From NCBI GenBank assembly GCA_025936275.1, contig JAICTR010000044.1:1-11157 (forward strand): a stretch of 11,157 bases of DNA, in the 5' to 3' direction. The DNA comes from Burkholderiales bacterium. Lineage in GTDB: Bacteria > Pseudomonadota > Gammaproteobacteria > Burkholderiales > Usitatibacteraceae. A program made the translations under genes and the position numbers. Numbering within the stretch: position 1 is the stretch's first letter; each line of letters begins with the position of its first letter. Shown here piece by piece: positions 1 through 8,015 of this stretch. A model generated the notes under the pieces. It worked only from the letters and a program-made list of their open reading frames with translations. It did no database searches and had not been told where the DNA came from.

Positions 1-1308
1 CGGATCGCCACGATAGTCCTGCCCGAGCTTGTCGATCTCGTCCAGCAGGATCACCGGATTCACCGACTCCGCCCGACGCATCGCCTGGAGAATGCGTCCG
101 GGCATCGCGCCGACGTACGTGCGCCGGTGTCCCCGGATCTCCGCTTCGTCGCGCACGCCGCCCAGCGACATGCGCACGAACTTGCGATTGGTCGAGCGCG
201 CGATCGATTGCCCGAGCGAGGTCTTGCCGACGCCCGGGGGGCCGACGAGGCACAGGATCGGCGCCTTGAGCTTGTCCACGCGCTGCTGCACCGCGAGGTA
301 CTCGACGATGCGCTCCTTCACCTTCTCGAGGCCGTAGTGGTCGGCATCGAGGATCTTCTCGGAGTTCTTGAGGTCGGTGGAGACCTTGGTCTTCTTCTTC
401 CACGGCAGGGCGACCAGCGTGTCGATGTAGTTCCTCACGACGGTCGCCTCCGCGGACATCGGCGACATGAGCTTCAGCTTCTTCAGCTCCGCCTCGGCCT
501 TGGCGCGCGCCTCCTTGGGCATGTGCGCGGACTTGATCTTCTTCTCGAGCTCGTCCAGGTCGGCGCCCTCTTCCGAGTCGCCGAGCTCCTTCTGGATCGC
601 CTTCACCTGCTCGTTGAGGTAGTACTCGCGCTGCGACTTCTCCATCTGCCGCTTCACGCGGCCGCGGATGCGCTTCTCCACCTGCATGATGTCGATCTCG
701 GTCTCGAGGAGCTGCAGCAGCTGCTCGAGGCGCCGGCCGACGTGGAAGTTCTCGAGGATCTGCTGCTTCTGCTCGAGCTTCAACGGCAGGTGCGCGGCGA
801 TGGTGTCGGAGAGGCGGCCCGCCCCGTCGATGCCCGCGAGCGAGGTGAGGACCTCGGGCGGGATCTTCTTGTTGAGCTTCACGTACTGGTCGAACTGCGC
901 GAGGAGCGTGCGGCGCATCGCCTCGACCTCGTTCGAATCGGGCTCCTCGGAGGCGATGAGCTCGATCTCGGCCTCGAAGTTCGCCTTGTCGGTGAGGACG
1001 CGCTCGATCTTCGCGCGCTGCACGCCTTCGACCAGCACCTTCACCGTGCCGTCGGGCAGCTTCAGCATCTGCAGGATCGTCGAGACCGTACCGACCTCGT
1101 AGAGGTCCTCCGGGTTCGGCTCGTCCTTGGCGGCCGACTTCTGCGCCACGAGGACCACGTTCTTGCCTTCTTCCATCGCCGCTTCGAGCGCCTTGATGGA
1201 CTTGGGCCGCCCCACGAACAGCGGGATCACCATGTGGGGGAAAACCACCACGTCGCGCAGCGGAAGGAGCGGCAGGACGCGGGATTCAGCGGAAAAGGAG
1301 GCGGTCAT
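1..1308 (-). CDS. lon: ATP-dependent protease Lon (N-terminal 436 residues, cut by window edge)
   Basis: Lon is a cytoplasmic homo-oligomeric AAA+ serine protease that degrades misfolded and selected regulatory proteins. The visible part holds the N-terminal substrate-binding domain (about residues 10-205), the helical linker (about 206-310) and the first part of the AAA+ module. The Walker A motif GPPGVGKT is at 356-363, with the lysine at 362. The Walker B motif LLDEID is at 421-426. Both have the same numbering as E. coli Lon. The Ser-Lys protease domain lies beyond position 1. The ATG at 1306-1308 is supported by an AGGA Shine-Dalgarno six bases upstream and by alignment to the usual Lon N-terminus. 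The frame is open to the window edge with no stop. It is last in the visible order tig-clpP-clpX-lon, with a 93-base gap after clpX that may carry its own promoter. Confidence 0.98.
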   Translation of the reverse strand, partial: MTASFSAESRVLPLLPLRDVVVFPHMVIPLFVGRPKSIKALEAAMEEGKNVVLVAQKSAAKDEPNPEDLYEVGTVSTILQMLKLPDGTVKVLVEGVQRAKIERVLTDKANFEAEIELIASEEPDSNEVEAMRRTLLAQFDQYVKLNKKIPPEVLTSLAGIDGAGRLSDTIAAHLPLKLEQKQQILENFHVGRRLEQLLQLLETEIDIMQVEKRIRGRVKRQMEKSQREYYLNEQVKAIQKELGDSEEGADLDELEKKIKSAHMPKEARAKAEAELKKLKLMSPMSAEATVVRNYIDTLVALPWKKKTKVSTDLKNSEKILDADHYGLEKVKERIVEYLAVQQRVDKLKAPILCLVGPPGVGKTSLGQSIARSTNRKFVRMSLGGVRDEAEIRGHRRTYVGAMPGRILQAMRRAESVNPVILLDEIDKLGQDYRGDP

Positions 1309-1334
1309 TGGCTTTCCTGGTTGTCATGCTTCGA

Positions 1335-1394
1335 GACTTGGGGGCCGGGGAGAGCCCCATCAAGTCCCCTCACGCGGGGAGCGGAAAGGGGACT
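1335..1394 (-). repeat. Overlapping inverted repeats between clpX and lon
   Basis: AGTCCCCT (1363-1370) and AGGGGACT (1387-1394) form an 8-bp stem with a 16-base loop. CAAGTC (1361-1366) can instead pair with GACTTG (1335-1340), enclosing a small CCCC/GGGG stem (1355-1358 with 1347-1350). The two folds share bases 1363-1366 and so exclude each other. Neither stem is followed by a T-run on the minus strand, so a simple intrinsic terminator for clpX is not well supported. The segment could be an attenuator-like leader, a processing site or a dispersed repeat. Confidence 0.5.
1336..1364 (-). promoter_or_regulatory. Candidate heat-shock (sigma-32 type) promoter of lon
   Basis: Read on the minus strand, CTTGAT (1364-1359) is followed after 15 bases by CCCCAAGT (1343-1336). 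This resembles the RpoH consensus of CTTGAA, a 13-15 base spacer and CCCCATNT. A start site about seven bases downstream would leave a leader of roughly 20 bases carrying the lon Shine-Dalgarno. lon is a classical RpoH target in proteobacteria. The -35 and -10 differ from consensus at several bases, and the region is full of G and C runs, so chance similarity is possible. Confidence 0.4.
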
Positions 1395-1401
1395 CGACGA
1401 T

Positions 1402-2670
1402 CTACTGCTGCCCACTCGCGACCTTCGGCTGGTCGGAGTAGATGAGGAGGGGCTTGCCGTCGCCCGAGATGGCGCCCTCGTCGACGACCACCTTCTGGAC
1501 GTTGGAGAGCGAAGGCAGGTCGAACATGATGTCGAGCAGCGAGTGCTCGATGATCGAGCGCAACCCACGCGCGCCGGTGCGCCTCTCGAGGGCGCGCTTG
1601 GCGATGGCGGAGAGCGCGTGCCCGCGAAACTCGAGTTCGACCCCCTCCATCGCGAGGAGTTTCTGGTACTGCTTCACGAGGGCGTTCTTGGGCTCGGTGA
1701 GGATCTTCACCAGCGCGTCGGCATCGAGCTCGTCGAGCACCGCCACCACCGGCAGGCGGCCTACGAATTCCGGGATCAGCCCGTACTTGATCAGGTCCTC
1801 GGGCTCGACCTCATGGAGCATGTCGTTCAGCTCGCGGCGATCGGTCGTGGAGCGCACGTGCGCGCCGAAACCCATGCCCGAGCGATCGGTGCGGTTCTGG
1901 ATCACCTTCTCCAGGCCGCCGAAGGCGCCCCCGCAGATGAAGAGGATGTTGGTCGTATCGACCTGCACGAACTCCTGGTTCGGGTGCTTGCGGCCGCCCT
2001 GCGGCGGGACCGACGCGATGGTGCCCTCGATCAACTTCAGGAGCGCCTGCTGCACGCCCTCCCCGCTCACGTCGCGCGTGATGGAGGGGTTGTCGCTCTT
2101 CCTCGAGATCTTGTCGATCTCGTCGATGTAGACGATGCCGCGCTGCGCCTTCTCGACGTCGTAGTCGCACTTCTGCAGCAGCTTCTGGATGATGTTCTCG
2201 ACGTCCTCGCCGACGTAACCCGCTTCGGTGAGCGTGGTGGCATCGGCGATCACGAACGGCACGTTGAGGAGCCGCGCGAGCGTCTGCGCGAGGAGCGTCT
2301 TGCCGGAGCCGGTCGGGCCGATGAGGAGGATGTTCGACTTCGCGAGCTCGACATCGTCCTGCTTGCCGCCGGTCTTCAGGCGCTTGTAGTGGTTGTAGAC
2401 CGCGACCGAGAGGATCTTCTTCGCCTGCAGCTGGCCGATCACGTACTGGTCGAGGATCTCGCAGATCTCGTGCGGGCTCGGCAGGTCGCTCTTCGCGGCC
2501 TTCTGCCCGGTGTCGGCCGAGGCCTCCTCGCGGATGATGTCGTTGCAGAGGTCGATGCACTCGTCGCAGATGAACACCGACGGCCCGGCGATGAGCTTGC
2601 GCACCTCGTGCTGGCTCTTGCCGCAGAAGGAGCAGTAAAGGAGCTTCTCTCCCCCAACCTTTTCGGTCAT
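1402..2670 (-). CDS. clpX: ATP-dependent Clp protease ATP-binding subunit ClpX
   Basis: ClpX is the hexameric AAA+ unfoldase that recognises tagged or native substrates and threads them into ClpP. The 422-residue length is normal. The N-terminal zinc-binding domain has four cysteines (C13, C16, C35, C38). Walker A GPTGSGKT is at 118-125 and the Walker B core DEID at 183-186. Pore loop GYVG is at 151-154 and the RKH loop at 227-229. The ClpP-docking tripeptide is MGF at 266-268, in place of the E. coli IGF. The sensor-2 motif GARGLR is at 366-371. All key residues are present, so the protein should be active. The ATG has AGGGGA ten bases upstream. clpX starts 19 bases after the clpP stop, so the two genes are very likely cotranscribed. 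Confidence 0.99.
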   Translation of the reverse strand: MTEKVGGEKLLYCSFCGKSQHEVRKLIAGPSVFICDECIDLCNDIIREEASADTGQKAAKSDLPSPHEICEILDQYVIGQLQAKKILSVAVYNHYKRLKTGGKQDDVELAKSNILLIGPTGSGKTLLAQTLARLLNVPFVIADATTLTEAGYVGEDVENIIQKLLQKCDYDVEKAQRGIVYIDEIDKISRKSDNPSITRDVSGEGVQQALLKLIEGTIASVPPQGGRKHPNQEFVQVDTTNILFICGGAFGGLEKVIQNRTDRSGMGFGAHVRSTTDRRELNDMLHEVEPEDLIKYGLIPEFVGRLPVVAVLDELDADALVKILTEPKNALVKQYQKLLAMEGVELEFRGHALSAIAKRALERRTGARGLRSIIEHSLLDIMFDLPSLSNVQKVVVDEGAISGDGKPLLIYSDQPKVASGQQ

Positions 2671-2689
2671 CTGCCGGAAATCCCCTGGT

Positions 2690-3331
2690 TCACGCCACCG
2701 CCGATTCGGTGCGGTTCTTCAGCACGCGATCGACCATTCCGTACTTTACCGCGTCTTCGGCGCCCATGAAATTGTCGCGATCGGTGTCGCGCTCGATGAT
2801 TTCCAGGGGCTGGCCGGTGTGCTGGGCCATCATCTCGTTCAGCTTGCGCTTGAGGTACAGGACCTCCTTCGCGTGGATCTCGATGTCCGAGGCCTGGCCC
2901 GAAAATCCGCCGGAGGGCTGGTGGATCATCACGCGCGCGTTGGGCAGGCAGAAGCGCTTGCCCTTGGCGCCGGCGCAGAGCAGGAACGCGCCCATGCTGG
3001 CCGCGAGCCCCGTGCAAAGCGTGGAGACGTCCGGCTTGATGAACTGCATGGTGTCGTAGATCGCCATCCCCGCCGAGACGCTGCCGCCCGGCGAGTTGAT
3101 GTAGAGGTGGATGTCCTTGTCCGGGTTCTCGCTCTCCAGGAAGAGGAGCTGCGCCACGATGAGGTTCGCCATCGGATCGCTGATCGGGCCGACGAGGAAG
3201 ATGATGCGTTCCTTGAGCAGGCGCGAGTAGATGTCGTAGGCGCGCTCGCCGCGTCCCGACTGCTCGATCACCATGGGGATGAGCCCCAGGCCTTCCGGCT
3301 CCTCGCGCTCGCTTTCGTGCTTGATGAACAT
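2690..3331 (-). CDS. clpP: ATP-dependent Clp protease proteolytic subunit ClpP
   Basis: ClpP is the tetradecameric serine peptidase that forms the degradation chamber for ClpX (and ClpA) substrates in the cytoplasm. The protein has 213 residues, close to E. coli ClpP. The catalytic triad is visible: S112 in the GLAASMGAF context, H137 in MIHQP and D186 in RDTDRDNF. The handle and axial-loop regions are well conserved, for example the YINSPGG stretch at 77-83. The N-terminal 10-20 residues probably act as a short propeptide, as in other proteobacteria. The ATG lies two bases after the tig stop and has its AAGGA inside the tig 3' end, indicating tight coupling with tig. Confidence 0.99.
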   Translation of the reverse strand: MFIKHESEREEPEGLGLIPMVIEQSGRGERAYDIYSRLLKERIIFLVGPISDPMANLIVAQLLFLESENPDKDIHLYINSPGGSVSAGMAIYDTMQFIKPDVSTLCTGLAASMGAFLLCAGAKGKRFCLPNARVMIHQPSGGFSGQASDIEIHAKEVLYLKRKLNEMMAQHTGQPLEIIERDTDRDNFMGAEDAVKYGMVDRVLKNRTESAVA

Positions 3332-3333
3332 GG

Positions 3334-4641
3334 CTAATCCTTCTGCGCGCCCATGAGCTCGGAGAACTGCACGGGCTTGTCCTCGACCTGCATTTTTCCC
3401 ATCGCCCATTCTACGACGTTGTCCTCCATCACGAGCGCCTCGACTTCCGCGAGACGCGACGGATCGGCGTAGTACCAACGGACCAGCTGGTCGGGCTGCT
3501 CGAAGCTCTCGGCGTGCTGCTCGATCACCTTGCGCACCTGCTCGGGCCGCGCGCCGAGGTCGTGCTTCTTCACGAGGTCGGCCACCAGCAGCCCCACCTT
3601 GATGCGCCGCACGGCGCGATCGGCGAAGAGCTCGGCGGGCAGCGAGCGGTCCTCGACCGTCATGCCGCGCTGCTTGAGGTCCTCGAGCGCCGATTGACGC
3701 ATGCGCTCGATCTCGGCCTCGAGGAGCGCGCGCGGCACATCGAACCGCGCCGCGTCGTGCAGCGCGCCGATCACCTGCTCCTTCACGTTGGCCTTCACGC
3801 GCTTCTCGGCTTCCTTCTCCATGTTCTCGCGCACCTCGCGGCGCAGGCGCGCGACGTCGCCGTCCTCGACGCCCAGCGCTTTCGCGAACTCCGCGTCCAC
3901 CGGCGGAAGCCGCGGCTCGGCCACCTGGTTCACGGTGACCGTGAAGTCGGCGGTCTTGCCGCGCACCGACTCGTGGTAGTCCTGGGGGAAGGTGAGCGGG
4001 AACGTCTTCTGCTCGCCCGCCTTCATGTCGACCAGCGCCGCCTCGAAGTCCGGCAGCATGCGGTTCTCGCCGAGCACCACGGTGAAATTGGATGCCTTGT
4101 TGCCCTCGAACGGCTGGCCGGCGATGAGGCCCTCGAAGTCGATGTTGACGAGGTCGCCGTGCTTCGCCGCGCGGTCGGTGTTCTCGTACTTCGCACGCTG
4201 CTTGCGCAGCGTCTCGAGCGTGGCGTCGACGTCGCTGTCCTCGACCTTGGTGCCCGGACGCGTCACGCGCGCGCCGGAGATTTCGCCCATCGCCACCTCG
4301 GGATACACCTCGAAAGTCGCGGTGTACTCGACGTCGTTCGCGCCGCTCTCGGCGGGCTTCGGCTGGAAGCGCGGGAAGCCCGCGACCCGGTACTTGTCCT
4401 TCACCGCCTCGGCGAACGACTTCTGCACCGTGTCGGAAACCACTTCCTGGCGCACCTGGAAGCCGTACTGGCGCTCGACCATCTTGATCGGCACGTGGCC
4501 GGGGCGGAAGCCCTGCATGCGCACGGTGCGCGCCAGGCGCTTCAAACGCGTCGCGATCTCGGCCTCGATCTGCGCGACCGGCACCGACACCGTGATGTTG
4601 CGTTCCAGCGGGCTGGGTGTGCTCTGGACTGCTTGCTGCAT
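3334..4641 (-). CDS. tig: Trigger factor, ribosome-associated chaperone and peptidyl-prolyl isomerase
   Basis: Trigger factor binds the ribosomal exit tunnel and shields nascent chains. The 435-residue protein has the normal three-part layout. The N-terminal ribosome-binding domain carries the signature loop GFRPGHVP at 44-51 (E. coli GFRKGKVP, so the lysine is replaced by histidine). An FKBP-type isomerase domain covers about 161-240, and a helical chaperone body follows to the C-terminus. The ATG is preceded by AAGGA at seven bases. It is the first protein gene of the tig-clpP-clpX-lon cluster, with tRNA-Leu 100 bases upstream on the same strand. I see no convincing sigma-70 promoter between the tRNA and tig; the space is filled by a palindromic repeat pair. 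Confidence 0.98.
   Translation of the reverse strand: MQQAVQSTPSPLERNITVSVPVAQIEAEIATRLKRLARTVRMQGFRPGHVPIKMVERQYGFQVRQEVVSDTVQKSFAEAVKDKYRVAGFPRFQPKPAESGANDVEYTATFEVYPEVAMGEISGARVTRPGTKVEDSDVDATLETLRKQRAKYENTDRAAKHGDLVNIDFEGLIAGQPFEGNKASNFTVVLGENRMLPDFEAALVDMKAGEQKTFPLTFPQDYHESVRGKTADFTVTVNQVAEPRLPPVDAEFAKALGVEDGDVARLRREVRENMEKEAEKRVKANVKEQVIGALHDAARFDVPRALLEAEIERMRQSALEDLKQRGMTVEDRSLPAELFADRAVRRIKVGLLVADLVKKHDLGARPEQVRKVIEQHAESFEQPDQLVRWYYADPSRLAEVEALVMEDNVVEWAMGKMQVEDKPVQFSELMGAQKD
3338..3342 (-). promoter_or_regulatory. Ribosome binding site of clpP overlapping the end of tig
   Basis: AAGGA on the minus strand lies six bases before the clpP ATG and inside the last codons of tig. Ribosomes finishing tig would therefore pass over this site, which supports translational coupling and fixes the clpP start. 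Confidence 0.7.
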
Positions 4642-4661
4642 CGAATTTTCCTTGTTGGAGA

Positions 4662-4684
4662 AAATCGGGGTCAGACCCCGATTT
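4662..4684 (+). repeat. Palindromic repeat copy A (core GGGGTCAGACCC)
   Basis: Two 11-base arms, AAATCGGGGTC (4662-4672) and GACCCCGATTT (4674-4684), flank a single A, making a near-perfect palindrome. It is the most regular of five related copies in the window and faces copy B in inverted orientation. Confidence 0.9.
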
Positions 4685-4721
4685 CATGAAGCGACGCGCG
4701 AAAGCGACGACCGCGCGCGTG

Positions 4722-4740
4722 AATCGGGGCCTGACCCCGA
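4722..4740 (-). repeat. Palindromic repeat copy B, next to the tRNA 3' end
   Basis: On the minus strand this reads TCGGGGTCAGGCCCCGA followed by TT, one base different from copy A across 17 positions. Only one base (4741) separates it from the encoded CCA of tRNA-Leu. With copy A it forms an inverted pair. Confidence 0.85.
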
Positions 4741-4741
4741 G

Positions 4742-4826
4742 TGGTGCGAAAGGAGGGACTCGAACCCACATGCCTTTCGGCGCTGGAACCTAAATCCAGT
4801 GCGTCTACCAATTCCGCCACTTTCGC
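4742..4826 (-). tRNA. tRNA-Leu (anticodon UAG)
   Basis: The minus strand folds as a class II tRNA of 85 bases. The acceptor stem GCGAAAG (4826-4820) pairs with CTTTCGC. The anticodon stem CTGGA/TCCAG encloses the loop TTTAGGT with anticodon TAG, which reads CUA and CUG leucine codons. A long variable arm follows, and the T-loop is GGTTCGAGTCC. Discriminator A is followed by an encoded CCA (4744-4742). A TATAAT sits nine bases upstream of the mature 5' end. Confidence 0.98.
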
Positions 4827-4835
4827 GGTCGTCGG

Positions 4836-4841
4836 ATTATA
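4836..4841 (-). promoter_or_regulatory. -10 element of the tRNA-Leu promoter
   Basis: A perfect TATAAT on the minus strand ends nine bases before the mature tRNA 5' end, so the precursor leader would be only about three bases. The stretch between the -10 and the tRNA (CCGACGACC) is GC-rich, as is usual for stringently controlled stable-RNA promoters. I could not identify a good -35 hexamer at the expected distance. Confidence 0.65.
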
Positions 4842-4891
4842 CCCGAAACGAGGGGGCTCCCGGTGTCGCGGCAGGTCCGTGCAACGACCGA

Positions 4892-4897
4892 TATAAT
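4892..4897 (+). promoter_or_regulatory. -10 element of the hpnCDE promoter
   Basis: A perfect TATAAT lies 30 bases before the proposed hpnC start, in an otherwise GC-rich region. Transcription would begin near 4903-4905, leaving a leader of about 24 bases. The -35 position (around 4869-4874, CGGCAG) is poor, which suggests weak or activator-dependent expression. It stands back to back with the tRNA-Leu -10, with 50 bases between the two hexamers. Confidence 0.5.
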
Positions 4898-4927
4898 CCA
4901 TGAAATTCAAGCGCTTCGGCCCTCGCA

Positions 4928-5749
4928 TTGCCCGTCGATCACTACGAGAACTTCCCCGTCGCGTCATGGCTCCTGCCGGCCGCGGCGCGCGCTCCCATCG
5001 AGGCCCTCTACGGCTTCGCGCGGAGCGCCGACGACATCGCCGACGAGGGAGACAGGGCCGACGCGGAGCGCCTCGCGGGACTCGAGCGCTACCTCGAGGC
5101 GCTCGCCGCGATCGAGGCGGGACGCGAGCCCGCGCCCGAGTTCACGCGCATCGCCGCCGCGGTCCGCGCGCATCGCCTGCCGACCTCCCTCCTCGCCGAC
5201 CTCATCGATGCGTTCAAGCAGGACGTGGTGAAGAAGCGCTACGCCACGTTCACGGAGCTCGTCGATTACTCGCGACGCTCGGCGAATCCGGTGGGCCGCC
5301 TCGTGCTGCAAGTGTTCGGCCGGAGCGATGACGCGAACGCGCTTCTCTCGGATCGCATCTGCACCGCGCTGCAGCTGGTCAACTTCTGGCAGGACGTCGC
5401 GATCGACTGGGCCAAGGGCCGCGTCTACCTGCCACAGGAAGATCTCGCGCGCTTCGGCGTCGACGAGCGCGCCATCGCCGAGGGCATCGCCGACGATCGC
5501 TGGACGGCGCTCATGGCCTTCGAATGCGCACGCACGCGGGCGATGATGCTCGAAGGCGCACCGCTCGGCCGCGTGCTTCCCGGACGCCTCGGCCTCGAGA
5601 TCCGCGCGACGATCGCGGGCGGCCTCGCGATTCTCGATAAAATCGAGGCCGCGCGCGGCGATGTCTTCCGGCGGCGGCCCCAGCTGGGCACGATCGACTG
5701 GATCGCGATCCTGGTGCGCGCCACGATCAAGACCGGGGTCAGACCCTGA
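4928..5749 (+). CDS. hpnC: Squalene synthase HpnC (presqualene diphosphate to hydroxysqualene)
   Basis: HpnC belongs to the squalene/phytoene synthase family. In the HpnCDE pathway it converts presqualene diphosphate to hydroxysqualene. The 273-residue product shows the first Asp-rich motif DDIADE at 35-40 and the second, QDVAID, at 155-160, followed by WAKGRVYLP. These bind the Mg-diphosphate. The family N-terminus (PVDHYENFPVAS) begins directly at a TTG at 4928. A stop at 4901-4903 in the same frame leaves no upstream ATG, and no Shine-Dalgarno is evident, so initiation is probably weak. The last residues, TGVRP, and the TGA stop come from a palindromic repeat, so the original C-terminus was likely replaced. 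The gene starts the hpnC-D-E cluster, and its product should act with HpnD and HpnE at the inner membrane. Confidence 0.93.
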   Translation: MPVDHYENFPVASWLLPAAARAPIEALYGFARSADDIADEGDRADAERLAGLERYLEALAAIEAGREPAPEFTRIAAAVRAHRLPTSLLADLIDAFKQDVVKKRYATFTELVDYSRRSANPVGRLVLQVFGRSDDANALLSDRICTALQLVNFWQDVAIDWAKGRVYLPQEDLARFGVDERAIAEGIADDRWTALMAFECARTRAMMLEGAPLGRVLPGRLGLEIRATIAGGLAILDKIEAARGDVFRRRPQLGTIDWIAILVRATIKTGVRP

Positions 5750-5783
5750 ACCGAGCAGAAGCAACACCAGGGTCTGACCCCTG
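5733..5783. repeat. Palindromic repeat copies C and D, inverted pair at the hpnC 3' end
   Basis: GGGGTCAGACCCTG (5735-5748) recurs exactly, inverted, at 5768-5781, giving a perfect 14-bp stem with a 19-base loop. Each arm is also nearly palindromic. Copy C overlaps the end of hpnC and includes its stop codon (5747-5749). The pair lies between hpnC and hpnD and could attenuate transcription or protect the upstream mRNA 3' end. Confidence 0.85.
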
Positions 5784-5797
5784 GGCGACGGCACATA

Positions 5798-5811
5798 CAG
5801 GGTCCGACCTC
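5798..5811 (-). repeat. Degenerate palindromic repeat copy E upstream of hpnD
   Basis: CAGGGTCCGACCTC matches copy D at 12 of 14 bases in the same orientation. It ends four bases before the hpnD ATG and occupies the place where a Shine-Dalgarno would be expected; its AGGG is 12 bases from the start. Confidence 0.6.
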
Positions 5812-5814
5812 TCG

Positions 5815-6648
5815 ATGTCCCCCGACGAGTACTGCCAGCAGAAGGCCGCGCAAAGCGGCTCGAGCTTCTACTACAGCTTCCTCTTCCTGCCGGCGGAGCG
5901 GCGCCGCGCGATCACCGCGCTCTATGCCTTCTGCCGCGAGGTCGACGACGTGGCCGATGAGGTGAGCGACACGGCGGTCGCGCGCGCGAAGCTCGCGTGG
6001 TGGCGCACCGAGGTCGCGAACCTCTTCGCGGGCCACCCGCAGCACCCGGTCACCCGCGCGCTCGCGCCGTTCGTGCAAGCTTATCGGCTCGATGCCGCGC
6101 GCATGAACGAGATCATCGACGGCATGGAGATGGACCTCACCCACCACCGTTACGCCGATTTCGACGCGCTTGCCCTCTACTGCCATCGCGCCGCGGGCGT
6201 CGTGGGACAGCTCTCGGCGTCCATCTTCGGCTACTCGAGCCCCGCGACCCTCGAATACGCCGAGACGCTCGGCATCGCGTTCCAGCTCACCAACATCATC
6301 CGCGACGTGGGCGAGGACGCGCGCCGCGGCCGCGTGTACCTGCCCGCCGACGAGCTCGCGCGCTTCGGCCTCGACGACCAGGCGATCCTCGCGCGCCGCG
6401 CCGACGAGCGCTTCCGCGCGCTCATGGCGTTCCAGGCCGATCGAGCGGAGTCGTATTACGACCACGCGTTCGCGCGCCTCGCGCCCGAAGATCGCCGCGC
6501 GCAGCGCGCGGGGCTCATCATGGCCGCCATCTATCGCGCGCTCCTCGCCGAGATCCGCCGCGACGGCTTCCAGGTGCTCGACCGGCGCACGGCGCTCACG
6601 CCGATCCGCAAGCTCTGGATCGCGTGGAAGACCTGGGTGCGCGCATGA
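5815..6648 (+). CDS. hpnD: Presqualene diphosphate synthase HpnD
   Basis: HpnD condenses two farnesyl diphosphates to presqualene diphosphate, the first committed step of squalene synthesis. It is a paralogue of HpnC, with 277 residues. The first Asp-rich motif is REVDDVADE at 41-49 and the second is [17 protein letters not shown] at 161-177. The conserved helix DGMEMDL is at 102-108. The N-terminal pattern [10 protein letters not shown] at 17-26 is typical of this subgroup and separates it from HpnC. The ATG at 5815 follows a repeat-rich 65-base gap with no good ribosome binding site; no better start matches the family. Its stop overlaps the hpnE ATG (ATGA), suggesting coupled translation. 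Confidence 0.95.
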   Translation: MSPDEYCQQKAAQSGSSFYYSFLFLPAERRRAITALYAFCREVDDVADEVSDTAVARAKLAWWRTEVANLFAGHPQHPVTRALAPFVQAYRLDAARMNEIIDGMEMDLTHHRYADFDALALYCHRAAGVVGQLSASIFGYSSPATLEYAETLGIAFQLTNIIRDVGEDARRGRVYLPADELARFGLDDQAILARRADERFRALMAFQADRAESYYDHAFARLAPEDRRAQRAGLIMAAIYRALLAEIRRDGFQVLDRRTALTPIRKLWIAWKTWVRA

Positions 6649-8015
6649 GCACGCAACGATCCTCGGCGATGCCGGGCGGCGCGAGGCGAATGCGGCGCGT
6701 CGCCATCGTGGGCGCGGGCTTCGCGGGGCTTTCCGCGGCGGTCGCGCTCGCGCGGGCGGGATGCGCGGTGAGCGTCTTCGAGGCGGGCCGCGTTCCCGGC
6801 GGCCGCGCGCGGCGCGTGCATTACCGCGGGCAGTCGCTCGACAACGGCCAGCACATCCTGCTCGGCGCCTACCGCGAGACGCTCGCGTTGATGGGCGAGG
6901 TCGGCGTCTCGCCGCGCGCATTGCAAAGGCTGCCGCTGCGCCTCGAAGTGGCCGGCCGCCTGTCGCTCGCCGCGCCGCGCCTTCCCGCGCCGTTGAATCT
7001 CGCGGCGGCGCTCGCCTTCGCACGCGGGCTCTCGCTGGCCGACCGCGTCGCCGCGCTTCGCTTCTCGCTGCGCCTCAAGCGGCGCGGATTCGAGCCGGCG
7101 AAAGGCGCGACGGTCGCGGCACTCCTCGAACAGCACCGGCAGACGCCCGCGCTCGCGGAGCTCCTCTGGGGCCCGCTTTGCGTGGCGGCGCTCAATACGC
7201 CGATCGATCGCGCCGACGCGCGCGTTTTCGTCACGGTGATGCGCCGCGCGCTCTTCGGCCGGCGCGAGGACTCGGATCTCCTCCTGCCGGCGCGCGACCT
7301 GTCGGCGCTGCTGCCCGAGGCCGCCGTGGACTGGCTCGGCGAGCGCGGCGCCGACATCGCGCTCGGCACGCGCGTCGCGGCCGCGACGCGCCGCGATCGA
7401 CACTGGACCCTCGATGCCGGCGGCCGGGAGCACGCCTTCGACGCGGTGATCTGCGCGCTGCCCCCGCATCAGGCGCCGCAGCTCCTCGCCACCTGTCCCG
7501 CGCTCGCCGAGCTCGCCGCGCGCATCGCCTCGATCGCGCACGAGCCGATCGCCACCGTGTACCTCCAGTACGACGCGCCGGTGCGCCTGCCCTTTCCGAT
7601 GGTGGGGCTCGCCGGAGGGCACGTGCAGTGGGTGTTCGATCGCGAGGCGCTCACCGGCGCGCGCGGACTCCTCGCCGCGGTCATTTCCGCCTCCGGCCCG
7701 CACCTGTCGCTCGACAACGACGTGCTCGGCACCATGGCGCATCGCGAGATCGATGCCGCCTTCGGTCCGCTCGCACCGCCGGCATGGACCAAGGCGATCG
7801 TCGAGAAGCGCGCGACCTTCGCTTGCATTCCGGGCGCGTACCGCCCGATGCACGAGACGCCCGCCGCGGGCTTCTTCCTCGCCGGCGACTACACCGCGGG
7901 CGACCTTCCCGCCACGCTCGAGGCCGCGGTGGCGAGCGGGCGCCTCGCCGCCGAAGCCGCGCTTCGCTACCTCGCCAACCATGACCCTCGAAAAATTCCC
8001 ACGCGAGCGCTATGA
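6645..8015 (+). CDS. hpnE: Hydroxysqualene dehydroxylase HpnE (FAD-dependent)
   Basis: HpnE reduces hydroxysqualene to squalene and completes the HpnCDE route. The 456-residue protein has an N-terminal FAD-binding Rossmann motif GAGFAG at 23-28, a ribose-binding Glu at 46 and the GGRA motif at 52-55. The family motif [11 protein letters not shown] is at 66-76. Near the C-terminus, [21 protein letters not shown] closes the FAD site. The ATG at 6645 overlaps the hpnD stop. A second ATG at 6690 (residue 16) is closer to the usual family N-terminus and has GAGG just upstream, so the true start may be there. The last 35 bases overlap the next gene. The C-terminal tail ([14 protein letters not shown]) goes beyond the usual end of the domain. 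Confidence 0.93.
   Translation: MSTQRSSAMPGGARRMRRVAIVGAGFAGLSAAVALARAGCAVSVFEAGRVPGGRARRVHYRGQSLDNGQHILLGAYRETLALMGEVGVSPRALQRLPLRLEVAGRLSLAAPRLPAPLNLAAALAFARGLSLADRVAALRFSLRLKRRGFEPAKGATVAALLEQHRQTPALAELLWGPLCVAALNTPIDRADARVFVTVMRRALFGRREDSDLLLPARDLSALLPEAAVDWLGERGADIALGTRVAAATRRDRHWTLDAGGREHAFDAVICALPPHQAPQLLATCPALAELAARIASIAHEPIATVYLQYDAPVRLPFPMVGLAGGHVQWVFDREALTGARGLLAAVISASGPHLSLDNDVLGTMAHREIDAAFGPLAPPAWTKAIVEKRATFACIPGAYRPMHETPAAGFFLAGDYTAGDLPATLEAAVASGRLAAEAALRYLANHDPRKIPTRAL

Larger units (their letters stand above)
4661..4740 (-). terminator. Probable intrinsic terminator of tRNA-Leu formed by repeat copies A and B
   Basis: In the minus-strand transcript, bases 4740-4722 pair with 4683-4665 to give a 19-bp stem with a single G-U pair. 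The stem is followed directly by UUUU (4664-4661). The 38-base loop contains a further perfect 7-bp inverted repeat (4694-4700 with 4714-4720). Stem plus U-run fits a rho-independent terminator for the tRNA. Alternatively it is a BIME-like repeat pair with no terminator role, since the U-run is short and the loop long. Confidence 0.5.

Noticed and set aside
127..2769. Very long plus-strand open frame (about 880 codons) opposite lon and clpX
   Set aside because: It is antisense to two unmistakable genes, its translation is low-complexity Leu/Arg/Asp/Val-rich and it resembles no protein family. GC-rich codon bias leaves antisense frames open.
2690..4771. Long minus-strand open frame (about 690 codons) joining the tig region to clpP
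   Set aside because: Only its end is real (the clpP frame). The upstream part is an out-of-frame reading of tig, so no fusion protein is likely.
4900..5331. ATG start at 4900 just after the TATAAT
   Set aside because: It opens a different frame from hpnC, giving an Arg-rich product without similarity. The HpnC family N-terminus begins at the TTG at 4928.
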